Origin: Gracilaria vermiculophylla
Taxonomy: Eukaryota > Rhodophyta > Florideophyceae > Gracilariales > Gracilariaceae
NCBI GenBank assembly: GCA_019155205.2
Contig: JAHNZQ020003146.1
Coordinates: forward strand, 329,978 to 393,977
Length of the DNA: 64,000 bases
Direction of reading: 5' to 3'
Shown here: positions 54,914 through 64,000 of the stretch, piece after piece
Position numbering within the stretch: the stretch's first letter is position 1
How the letters are laid out: each line of letters opens with the position of its first letter
The notes under the pieces: model-generated
Database searches by the model: none
Told to the model about the DNA's origin: nothing
What the model saw: the letters and a program-made list of their open reading frames with translations, nothing else
Program-made: the position numbers and the translations under genes

Positions 54914-55149
54914 GAACCCTCCATCTCTATTGTTCACTCAGAGTACCACCCTGCAACAAACAACGAGAATGGCTTCATCGGGTTGCACTCCATATTTTGT
55001 ACACTATTATCTTGAGAACGGCCGTAATTAACTCCACCTCAAGGCTACGATATGTAATTTCACGTGCACGATTTGATTTTTTTTAACACATGAACTCAGT
55101 AAATGAAGAGTTGTTTGCACGAATATACCAGATCACATAAGACCAGTTT

Positions 55150-56328
55150 TAGCTGCTCTCCTTTATACTCCGTGTAACTCTCACAAGATTGCAACGACTC
55201 GATTCAGCAGTATCACAAGTCGTTTCCCCATCAGTAATAATGTTCATTACATTACGGCTTCTGACTGGCTCAAGCTACTTTGATCTGCATTGGCCATATG
55301 GAATAGGAGTTTCTACGGTCTATTATGTATTTTAAGAAATGCTTTGTGCACTCTATGATGTGTTACCGTCCATAACATTCCAGGATACAGAAGAACAGTG
55401 TCGAGAAAGTGCAACGCGCTTTTTTAGAATAGACAAACGCCCATTTGATGGACTTATCGCAGCGCTCGATGGACTAGAAGTTCCAATTCGTCGACCTCCG
55501 CTTTCATATGTTCCTGATCCCATAAAGTATTTCAACAGAAAGGGATTCTTTGCTGTGGTTCTTCAAGGATCTGTAGATACAAATTATAATTTTAGATTCT
55601 TTTCCGCTCGTCATGCAGGAGGAACACATAACTCTACCGTCTTCTCAGCGACCAAGCTCTTCTCCCTGCTCCATATCAATCGCCTCCCACGATGGGCATT
55701 TGTGTTCGCTGATGATGCTTATTCGGATGAAGGTAGGATAATTACTCCGTACTGTGGGAGAGGTTTATCAAGTGCCGAGCGTTCGAAAACAGATGAGCTA
55801 TTTGCGCTATACTCTCTTGTGACACAGGGCGCACAGTTCACCATTTGAATTATCAACACGCCCCCTCGCCCTGTACTTCCTTACAGAACGAGACCACGAG
55901 CTTACAGTAGCCAATTTTCACTACTGCTGTACACCTGTACAATTTCCCAGGCTCAGGTCACTTCTGGGAGTCGAACCCAGGGTCCTAGCGATAAGCTGGG
56001 CCCATAACCTGTTCGAAAACAGAAGAGCTATTTGCGCTATACTCTCATGTGACACAGGGCGCACAGTTCACCATTTGAACTATCAACACCGAGGACTCTT
56101 TCAATTGCTATAATTCATCTGTGTTAATAACCGTGGAGCAAATATTTTGAATACTTGTGTGTCGCTTTGGAATCTTCTGGTCTGCCCTTCGATTTTCGTT
56201 CGCAAAATGCATTATCCCCTATCATTATGGTTACTGCTAAGCTTCATAATATCATCATCGAACACGCAGATGCAGAGTTATTTAAAATGATACCACCTCG
56301 GGCGTGCAACCATATTCAGGGTTCCTGA
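55150..56328 (+). pseudogene. DDE_Tnp_4-like transposase of element B, heavily broken
   Basis: Colinear with the element A transposase: SPSVIMFITLRLL, SYFDLHWPYGIGVSTVYYVF (then TAA), LDGLEVPIRRPPLSYVPDPI (first Asp), GFFAVVLQ, AGGTHNSTVF (the second catalytic Asp is Asn), WAFVFADDAYSDEGRIITPY. The mini LTR element then interrupts at 55,780. Coding resumes at about 56,094 with SSVLITVEQIF (Glu) and AKLHNIIIEHADAELFKMI, ending at a TGA at 56,326. Stops, a frameshift near 55,205, a lost Asp and two insertions (the gypsy element lies further 5') make it dead. It is more decayed than copy A. Confidence 0.8.
55780..56088 (-). mobile_element. 309-bp miniature LTR element (TRIM-like, copia-type primer site)
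   Basis: Terminal direct repeats of 79 bp (55,780-55,858 and 56,010-56,088) differ at four or five positions; the intact copy begins TG and ends CA. A perfect 5-bp target duplication CCGAG flanks it. Read on the minus strand, the first bases after the 5' repeat are GGTTATGGGCCCAGC (56,009-55,995). These are complementary to the anticodon arm of eukaryotic initiator tRNA-Met, the primer used by copia. A purine-rich stretch (AGGGCGAGGGGGCG) precedes the other repeat. The 151-bp interior codes for nothing and contains a perfect T-arm-like hairpin (CTGGGTTCGACTCCCAG). Confidence 0.88.
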
Positions 56329-57714
56329 GTAGTACATTTTCAATATATGCTTCACACGGAGAGGTACACTCGGAGGTCGAGACATTGAAGAAGAGAGAAT
56401 AGCAAAGGAAGAGATGGTCTTGCCGAAAAGCTTCAACAATACGGATACATTCGTAGAAGGCATCAACGCTGCTTACAATAATATAAAGTTCATGACTTGC
56501 GACAGTTACAGCGCTACAAGGTACTCTACTTGGTGGTGAACCTTGTATGCACTCTAGGTCGCCGTGTGAATCAACCTCCCGAACCTTCCCGTTTCGTTTG
56601 GCATCCGAATAATAAATACAAAAGAGTGCGAGGTCAAGACTATGTATCGTTGCGGCCCATGCCGCGCTACTGCAAGTCATTTTGCAATTGCCTCTAACCA
56701 TATCCCACAATTGTCCGTTTTTATTTCTATCGTAAGACACCACTTGCGTTCCTTGCGTATCTGTTTGTATACGGTGCACTGCACAGCTGTGAACGAGCAC
56801 TTTGCCAACCGCAGCTCCACTACGTGAGTTCCAAAGGCGAACGTTGTCAAGTGATGCCAATACTCATTGTTCTGCATCTGTGCTCCATGTCAAGTACCGC
56901 ACTACATGCGTGTGACCATGTAGCAGTGGTGAAACTATGTCACCCATGCACACATCCCAGATGCGAATGTTGCAATCTGTTTCCAAACCGAACGCCACAC
57001 GCGTGTCATCGCCATTGACCGCGACTGCTGCAACCTCGTTGTCCTCGGGATGTGGCATCACTTCACCGCTGCTGGTCAAGTAAACTACGAGTCGTATTCT
57101 TCCCCACGAAACCTCCCCAGTGCCTTCGTTGCTCACTGCAAGCGTTCTAAGATACACTCTGTTGTATAACTGAGCATCTGGCTCGCAGACCTACGTGTCC
57201 CATATGTGAACAATGTCGCACGTGATGAAGGAAAGTCTGTCACCGTCTACACTTATTGCTGCACAACTCTCCGTTCTAAAAGTAACACGCTTAGCAACCA
57301 GGTCTCCACTCATAACGTTCAAGGCAGAGACACCTCCGTTGTTTGAAAGCCAAAGAACTTGCCATTCATTTCCGCAGTACGCAAAGTAATGCATTCCGGC
57401 TCGGTTCACGCTTCTCCGCATATTTATTTACACGCTTCTATCCATGTCCCAAATTCCAATTGTACGCCCGCTCTCACAACTGCTTCCAGTAGCCAATCAA
57501 TTTTGTTGTTGTTCATGCTGACTACAAAGCAATCGACGAAGCGAGTTTTGGCGAGACGTTCACCGATCACCTCACAAATGTCTGCTTCCCATACACACAC
57601 GGCACCATCTTTTAATCCACACGCTACCAATTGTCCGTCGCCACGCAACGATACACAACCAATTTTTTTCCTTGCGCCCTTGCATAATTTGCACCGACAC
57701 CTCTGTGCGGTCAA
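56282..57714 (-). pseudogene. WD40 beta-propeller fragment carried as cargo in element B
   Basis: On the minus strand, successive WD-like blade ends appear in changing frames: GCVSLRGDGQLVACGLKDGA then VCVWEAD; TIGIWDM; ISVDGDRLSFITCDIVHIWDT; VAVNGDDTRVAFGLETDC then IRIWDVCMGD; VRLWNSRSG; GQLWDMVRG. At least one frameshift (near 57,470) and stops near 57,191 and 56,862 break it. WD40 propellers are protein-interaction platforms; the parent gene is unknown. It lies on the same strand as X, beginning about 50 bases after X's stop. Its 3' end runs into the antisense of the transposase C-terminus, as expected for captured DNA inside the element. Confidence 0.72.
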
Positions 57715-57762
57715 CGCCCAAGAATCTCACACCACCATCGAACAAACCACACGCAACCTCAA

Positions 57763-59128
57763 TTATGAAGAAACAAGGTTCTTCACAGGCTTTTCCAATA
57801 TAGTGCGAAGGAACTTATCTTCCTTTTTACTCGTACAATTTTTTATCATTGTCTTCGTCTTCTCGATAGCCTGTAGTATAGAAGACGTTGAACGTGCATG
57901 CGCATCAAGGGCTTCGAATGGCAGTCTGTCTTTTTCAGACTCCTGGATATCCGATGCCACGGAATCACTCGCAGGCCATAGTGCACTAACTAGATTATCA
58001 ATATCAACTAGATTGATGTTCTGGTTGTTGGTACGCCTTCTTTCTGGCGATGATCGATGCTTTCTTTTCATCAGACAAAAACCCAGACACACCATCATAA
58101 ACTCCTTCTTCGCGCTGTGCACCGCTTTGGAATGCTCGGGTTGCAAGAGGCTCCAAAATAGGGTGAAGTTTAAGAGAAAATAAGCGTACATGATTTAAGA
58201 CTTACCGTCTGCATACGTGGCGAATGACTCCGGATCGCTTTGAGCTGTATTGGTATACCTGGACAAACATGTTCCATGTGCACTTTTAAATTGTCCAAAT
58301 GTTCATTTCAAAGTTTCACAATCTCTAACATGTGTCCTTCGCGCACGTTCAAACATGCATATATCAGTCTTTGCGACGCCCCCTGCAACTACATTAACTG
58401 CTGCCGGTTTGAATCTAGAGTCATTGTATAGAGGAGCAAATGTTTCGCTCCAAGGATCTACCTGCTCCATATCCAGTTGCTGGCGATTTACACATTCCGT
58501 AGGACGTTGTCTAGCTGATGTAATTCGTGAGTCAGCCAGAACATCTAGAAGTCTGCAAGACTCCACTGCCTCAAAATCAGGACTATTCACATCTCTAGAT
58601 ACAGTCATAGGTGGTAGCGTTTTGCTTAAACTTGGGGCGTTCAACTCAATATCACCGTTTACGATGTCTGATATGTCGCCTTGAGTCCATTCTATTGATT
58701 CAGATTTGTTAGATGCACGATTACTTCTCACTGTCGTTGCGGTCATGCATCGCAAATAGAGCATGTCACAAACGTCGTTAAATGGGCCGGAGATAAGATG
58801 ATGTAGCTGGCGAAGACAAATTTTGTTGCACCGTTTTGTAGGCCAATATTTTTTGTTTCCTGTGGAGCCCTGAGTTGTGAGCTTCGACCCCTCAAAGAGC
58901 TTTCAAGGCAATCTTGGATTCATTATTATCAACATGATCTGTAGCAGGGGCGTGGCATGTTTCATCTAGCTTTTGAGGAGGTGAATAGTTTACGATTTCA
59001 TATTCATGAAAGGAGTAAACTTCCTGTGTCGTAGAGTATACGTGACTGCGAGCTGAAATTGTGTCTGAATGTTTTGTTGTGTTCAATGTTTGCGCTTGCA
59101 GTTGTGCATACGACGGAAGTGCACTCAT
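57763..59128 (-). pseudogene. Accessory protein X of element B, broken
   Basis: Homologous along its length to X in element A. The N-terminus is MSALPSYAQLQ...SARSHVYSTT, the middle SESIEWTQGDI and QLDMEQVDPWSE...APLYNDSRF, and the C-terminus RSSPERRRTNNQN...DIDNLVSAL...TKTMIKN. The frame is lost between 58,892 and 58,764. The intron donor GTAAGT is kept at about 58,212, but the acceptor AG has become GG, the reverse of the situation in copy A. The two decayed copies together define the gene structure. Confidence 0.65.
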
Positions 59129-59344
59129 TTCCGACAGAGCACAGAGAAAGAACAAATGACACGTTTGAAAATATTGGGAGCGTTGACTCTGGCATGTTCG
59201 TCAACATCTCGTCGGCGGAAGCTTGAAAGTTGCCGACAAGATGATGATATCTGAAACCCCAGTGTGAAACGTGACTGCATTGCATTGGTTGACAAAAGCT
59301 TTGCGTTTTCTTATCATCAACAACGTCAACTCATGGAATGGGCC

Positions 59345-61035
59345 TTAGACGGCAACATCTATATCCCGTTGAAAAACACATGTTTTTGATAAATGATAGT
59401 TTTGTAGCTTGTCACAATATTTCAATTGCAATAATGCTGAGAATATTTCTCGGTCAACCAAAAGGGTTTCTGTGGCAAATAGATCTAAGGAATCATTTTT
59501 CCAATCAGAGTATGACACTGAATGCTGTCCTTCACCAGAGAGAACCGAAACTGCCTATTAGATGCTTGGCATAGATTTCAGAAAGGATTCATGATACCAA
59601 ATTGATCGGTTCTTCAGAGTTGAGGGATAAAGTCGTCATAGACGCATGTCGTGCATAACAGTCACTGCATAAAACGATATGACTACACGGTATGTATGCA
59701 TTAGCAAACACAACGTACATCTCAGTGCAAAATAATAATGCAGGGTAACAGGTTGAGTACAGAAATAATCGATTTTTTCATGTTGAAGATACAAAAATTA
59801 ACGAAACAATTCGGTTTATTTCAATATCGAGGGTTCAGTAATAAACGAGAAAATCGTTTCATCTAGTATTGAAAGCCCCTAGAAGATTTCTGAAAAATAC
59901 AATTTGAGTTGATTACTGAAATGGATTCTTTTACTATTCTGACACAAGTTCGACACGCGCCGTTTTGTTAATGCAATAACTTCTCATGCAAAGCGTTTGC
60001 TTCGAGCAGAATTGTCAGGAGTTGCCTTTTTCCATTTTGTATTTGAATAAGGGCGAGTTTTATTGTAAAGGAGATGCTATTCACCACATTTAAATTGCGC
60101 ATTTTTATGGACTGCAGTTAAAGCGTGCATTACTATGGACTGCATTTGATGCGGGACTTTTTTCCGGACTACGTAGTTTAACTTGTCTCTACAGACCACG
60201 CGCCGCCATAAATCGCGACGAGCAGGGCATGTGGCGCTGGCTGCCTGTTGCGCACTCTACCTTCATTGCCACCGTAATCGGCTTTGCCGTTCGCGCGCTT
60301 CTATACATTCTATTTTCCAATGCCATTTACGGCTTTCTCCCAGCGGCGAAGAGTCCCGCTCTGATGCATTTCCAGCGACTACGTCTGTCAGAGTGACACA
60401 CTCGAACCTCACGCGCTGCGCCACGTGTAGAAAGTTTTAGGTCAGGATTATTCCGTGCACCGGACAAATAGGACACCTGTCTGCTTCACAGTAACTATTC
60501 CAAGGGAGGACATCGGAGTCTGATGAAACGTGAGCGGTTGCTAATAAAAATATGAAAAAGCAGTACGATTGGGCGTTTGCAAATGTCTTTACTCCGTGAA
60601 AGAAATATGCAACCAAACAATTCTGGCACGTGTGGCTGAATTCCCACAAAAGTCTCTCTCACGTGAAGCAGGCGTAAGCTCACTAATACTGCATTAAAGT
60701 TCCGAAAACAAGTTGTAGAATTAATGTAAGGAGTTGAATCTTGTATTGTAGATCTGTTTACAAGTGTGTTTCAAAAGTATAGGAAACCAGGCATTTTGAT
60801 GCAAAATCATCGTTTTTAGTACTTCTGAGCTATCAAAATCGGTTTTAAAAGAATTTGAAGTTAAACAACCGTTTCAAAATATAAAGTGCACGCCCATTTC
60901 TTGGGGTAGTTTCGCACATGGGCTCGTGCTATGATTTCCATGGGAGTGAATTAATATGACTAAGTCGCGCGTAAGCGGTCGGTGGCACATGTCTTAGACG
61001 TGTGGCACGGGGAACTACCTGAAGGACGGGAGCCT
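59345..61035. other. AT-rich spacer, no recognisable gene
   Basis: A GC-richer patch at 60,180-60,440 has an 85-codon frame without motif. Nothing else seen. Confidence 0.5.
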
Positions 61036-61273
61036 GGTACAGTGAGTGCATTCGGAAATAAACTGATAGCCAACCGGACAAATATTTGACGCGGTCCTAC
61101 TCGAACTCGAAAATAAGAACGCCATTTGATGCGTCAAATATTGGCGCCAAACGGACGGACCGGAACGCCCGATAGAATAAAACCTGAGAGTTCTTTCCTT
61201 CCTCCCCTTCCTTGCAAATAGCAAGCACTCCATCGTTTCGTTATCTCGCTTCGCGCAGAAGTCGCAACACGAA

Positions 61274-62146
61274 AATGCCTCTCGGTCCAACACCGCATAT
61301 CAGTGACCTTTTTGCAACACCGGTATCCTCTCCAATGGTTACAAGCTCCCCGACAGCCAGAAAAGGTGCTTTTTCTTCACGAAAGACCATACCGTCGCCA
61401 ATGCAAGGCAAATAGTTTAAAGCCAAAGGTCGGAGTGGTGCCCCCAACTATAGCAAAGATGATGTTTGCAATATGCTGGATATCATAGAACCTATAGAAC
61501 CCATTGGCGCTAATATGTGGGCAATGGTAGCTGATGAATTCAGAAAGTGATCAATTCAGCATTCACGCCCTCTCCGTGACCAGGAATAACTAAAGAACAA
61601 ATTTGACAGACTTTGCAACGCAAAGAAGCCTACTGGGGATTCGACGTGCCCTCCAGATGTACGTAGGGCAAAGCGCATTGCGCAAAATAATCAAGGCACG
61701 ATTGCCGCGATGCTTGTGGACGACGATAGTGACAATGAGGGAGAGACTCACAGCAGCCAAACGGTGAGAACGATCAAGAAGTTTCAGTGACAGGATTTGG
61801 TGCGCGCGAAAGGACGCGTCCGATTGCCATGACTGGTTTACATGGTAAGAATCCAAAGGTAGAGAAAACTTTGGTTCGCAGTGTGGAGTCCATGACCAAG
61901 TTTATGGGAGTGATTGCAAGGTCTATATCTACTACATAGGAAGAAGACAGAGGCACGATAGATCATGAACATGTGATTGCAAACGCCATCAAGGAAGAAG
62001 CTACAGCGTTTAGAGAGAACGTTAGTAAGAGCATCGTCGATACAAAAGCCATGATCTCTAGCCTGAGCACGACTCTTCAGGAGCTTGTTGGTACACTGTC
62101 TAACGGCTCTGCGGCGGCGTACGAACAGTTACGAAAATGTTCATAA
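61274..62146 (+). pseudogene. Accessory protein of element C (Myb/SANT or DUF6818-like), broken
   Basis: It begins MPLGPTPHISDLF and hits a stop at 61,413. One base on, the frame shows a domain I associate with DUF6818-type Myb-like proteins: GRSGGAPNYSKDDVCNMLD, then IEPIGANMWAMVADEF, then LKNKFDRLCNAKKPTGD and PPDVRRAKRIAQ. More stops follow, then a helical C-terminus (AIKEEATAFRENVSKSI). The domain name is from memory. In these elements such proteins are the DNA-binding partner of the transposase. Confidence 0.55.
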
Positions 62147-62233
62147 CGCAAAGACATCCTCCCCGGTTTCCGCCCGCGCGTACTCGCTGGCCCTCGCATT
62201 CGCGCACTTTGCTCCTCGCGCTGCAACCCGCGC

Positions 62234-63437
62234 TCACGTTAAAGATACGGGTTTGTATGTCGCTGCGATGCGATTACGACTCATGATGCAAGTGCAAAAA
62301 TTAAATAGGGGAACAGCCAGTTTTATGAGAATACCGCGACGCTTCGCATATGCAGTCAGTGTAGCGTCCAGCCGAGGAAACGGTCCCTTGAGTGCCCTTA
62401 TTCCCCGTTCCGCGCTTTGTCTCTCGCTCAAAATTACAGTTTGCATTATAAGATCAATGAGTGCGAGCTCTTGGTACTCCGGAATGTTGTTCTTCTCGTT
62501 TGTTTTTCGTTCTCGGACAATTTTACCGTTCGTGCACCTTGTGTTATTGACAAAAGCCAAGTCTCCCAGGATAGCCATGCCAGGAGGCATTTTTGCGTCC
62601 GAAAGTTTATCCGCATAAAGACTAGAGAAAACCGCCAGCTTGGTGTCGTGCCAGCTTCTCGGGTAATTGATGGCCGCATGTATGATTTCGCCAAAGGAGT
62701 TAAACAGAAACAGATTAGTTACTTCTTCTTGTTAAGTGAGTATATCCTTCATAGTAGGCGTTCTGTATGTCTGCATTTCCATAGTTCTGACACTTGAAAT
62801 GTCCTCCGTCTGTGATACCAAACACTTCTTTTAGAAGAGCACCAAACCTTCGATTGTTTTCTAATAGAGCTACGGAGGCCTTCTGTTTGTCCCTTGTCGG
62901 CCAGCGCACATAAAAATGTTCTGCAGTTGGTGCGCTTATTGCTTCCAAGAGGACATAAAGATCAAAGTTCAGCCAGACACACAGAGTAGACAGAACAATT
63001 TCAAAAAAGGGACATCGCTGGTAAGATTTGCACTTTGTTTTCAGGTAGTTGAGCGTTAGACCAAAAAGATCTATTGATAGCAAAAGTGGTTTTCTACCGA
63101 GTTTAGAAACTGTACGTCGGAAGGAGCTTCCTTCATTCTGTTGGTGTTCTGCTGTTGTGAAAAGCAGAAGAAGCGTGTTCGTAAAAATTGACCTAATAAA
63201 GTTCGTGGTTATGATGAAGTCACTGTCTGTTCCCCATTTGAGCAACCATTGCCTGGTTGTGTGTTCCGTAGACCTCGTTGGATGAATGAGCCCTGCACGT
63301 GTGTACTGAGCTGCACGGTGAGTACGACGGTACAGCCGTCGGGGATTACGGTGTTTGATTGATATTAGGACGCTTAAGGTAGCCCTATGACTGGCTATAA
63401 AAGCAGCTCCAAGTGCTTGTCGGAGTCTTAAGCTCAT
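62234..63437 (-). pseudogene. DDE transposase of element C, one frameshift
   Basis: On the minus strand, about 400 codons. An N-terminal helical region leads to FGITDGGHFKCQNYGNADI, QNAYYEGYTH (first catalytic Asp). A one-base frameshift near 62,725 follows, then EEVTNLFLF, NYPRSWHDTKLAV (second Asp), GDLAFVNN, and RQSAERGIRALKG (Glu). The motif order is that of Harbinger-like DDE_Tnp_4 enzymes but from a different branch than A and B. All three acidic residues are kept, so the frameshift is the main lesion. Confidence 0.72.
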
Positions 63438-63689
63438 TGGAAACTTGTGCTGAGCTCAGAGTTTTGGCGGAACATTTGGTGGTTAGCATGGACTCTCCAA
63501 GGTTCCATGCTTGTCGCCATATTTGGTCGGGGACAGACCAAATGAGAAATGAGTTGACTTTCTTTTATTGGCACAAATTTGGCGAGAACGTCCATCTGGA
63601 AATCTCCGAATGCACTCAGTACACGGGCGGTGGCCCAAATGTCCGGATATTTATTTATTTAGTAATTCCTCTATTTAGTTAATTAGCAC

Positions 63690-64000
63690 TACAGTACTTA
63701 ATGGCGCCGGCGTCACCACCGCCACCCACAAGGAGCGCTCTCATGTTATCAACCAGGCCGCATGGTGCATTACTAGGCCAACGTGGGCTACAATCCCCCT
63801 AAAGAATTGTATAATGTAGATTTTTTTCGTAAAGAAATATAGGTAATTGGACTGGTGTGCAGATGTGAGTTCTGTCCAGTGGGGCTCCCGGCACTGTTCT
63901 TCATTTACAGGTCGAGCCTCACCTCTAGGGAAAGGAAACAAAGCACCCTTTAGTCTTCTTCTACTTCTTCCTGTTGGAAACTCTTGTCTCACACCTACAG
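63690..64000 (+). mobile_element. Divergent LTR of the gypsy family, cut by the window end
   Basis: From about 63,690 it follows the family LTR at low identity: CTACAGTAC, GGCCAACGTGGGCTACAA, AGGTAATTGGAC, GGGGCTCCCGGC, GAGCCTCACCTCTAGGG, AAGCACCCTTTAGTCTTC. More diverged than subfamilies A and B. The rest lies beyond 64,000. Confidence 0.65.

Larger units (their letters stand above)
45361..59344. mobile_element. Harbinger-like transposon 'B' carrying a WD40 piece; split by nested insertions
   Basis: The left end at 45,361 reads AGGCTGTTCCATGAGTTGAC. The right end, on the minus strand from 59,344, reads GGCCCATTCCATGAGTTGAC. Both are flanked by TTA, the expected 3-bp duplication. Element B is the mirror image of A: transposase (+), WD40 fragment (-), X (-). 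The gypsy element (45,555-54,913) interrupts the transposase 5' part and a 309-bp mini LTR element interrupts its 3' part. Without them B is about 4.3 kb, the same size as A. Confidence 0.8.
61036..63623. mobile_element. Third convergent DDE transposon 'C'
   Basis: Ends GTACAGTGAGTGCATTCGG (left, about 61,037) and, on the minus strand, GTACTGAGTGCATTCGG (from 63,622) form inverted repeats. Inside are a SANT/DUF6818-like frame (+) and a DDE transposase (-), convergent and about 90 bp apart, with no cargo between. The target duplication is unclear. Near the left end AATATTTGACGC and GCGTCAAATATT form a 12-bp hairpin (about 61,084-61,141). Confidence 0.7.

Noticed and set aside
60183..60440. 85-codon frame in a GC-richer patch
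   Set aside because: Cys/His/Arg-rich without zinc-finger spacing or any family motif.
1..64000. CRISPR arrays, bacterial operons, ribosome binding sites
   Set aside because: None seen. The spliceosomal intron, LTR elements and Harbinger elements show a nuclear eukaryotic genome.

Overview
The window reads as nuclear DNA of an intron-poor photosynthetic eukaryote, most likely a red alga of the florideophyte type. This is inference. It rests on short GC-rich genes packed head to tail with almost no introns (one clear 97-bp GT-AG intron), a cytosolic-type ascorbate peroxidase, a plant/algal style fructokinase and P-class PPR protein, and a sharp switch from a GC-rich gene island to an AT-rich sea of decayed transposons. 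Three runs of N (9, 100 and 100 bases) mark assembly gaps.

Gene island (1 to about 21.2 kb). In order: a PPR protein (+), a false-looking gap with poly-C tracts, a cyclopropane-fatty-acyl-phospholipid synthase (+), NF-YC (-), an FG-GAP transmembrane protein of the TIP/ITFG1 type (-), an ascorbate peroxidase (+) divergent from it, a PfkB sugar kinase (-), a two-exon multi-pass membrane protein (+), two tandem paralogous small secreted proteins of unknown family (+), and a lysine/arginine-rich 13-residue-repeat protein (+). These are ordinary housekeeping genes with no operon-like logic.

Transposon sea (21.2 to 64 kb). Only two paralogous three-zinc-finger genes (22.6 and 25.4 kb) look like possible host genes. 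Everything else recognisable is mobile. There is a piggyBac-like pseudo-element (about 26.6-31.0 kb) holding a solo LTR, and a Tc1/mariner-like pseudogene (31.3-32.2 kb). A PIF/Harbinger element has 25-bp terminal inverted repeats (32,502-35,950), a SANT-like ORF, a transposase with two stops and a second solo LTR. Two related Harbinger-like elements follow: A (about 41,076-45,357) and B (about 45,361-59,344). A third convergent element, C, lies at about 61,036-63,623. Inside B sits a complete 9.36-kb Ty3/gypsy chromovirus-like retrotransposon (45,555-54,913), and inside B's transposase sits a 309-bp miniature LTR element (55,780-56,088).

Most interesting: A and B share the same termini, an accessory gene (here 'X') and a convergent DDE transposase, but between X and the transposase each carries a different host-like gene piece: a PfkB kinase in A and a WD40 propeller in B. 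This suggests a gene-capturing transposon family with a cargo slot. The 309-bp element has 79-bp terminal repeats, a perfect 5-bp target duplication and a primer site matching the anticodon arm of initiator tRNA-Met, as in copia elements. The gypsy element's two LTRs belong to different subfamilies. All transposases and the gypsy polyprotein are interrupted, largely by changes that look like C-to-T/G-to-A decay.
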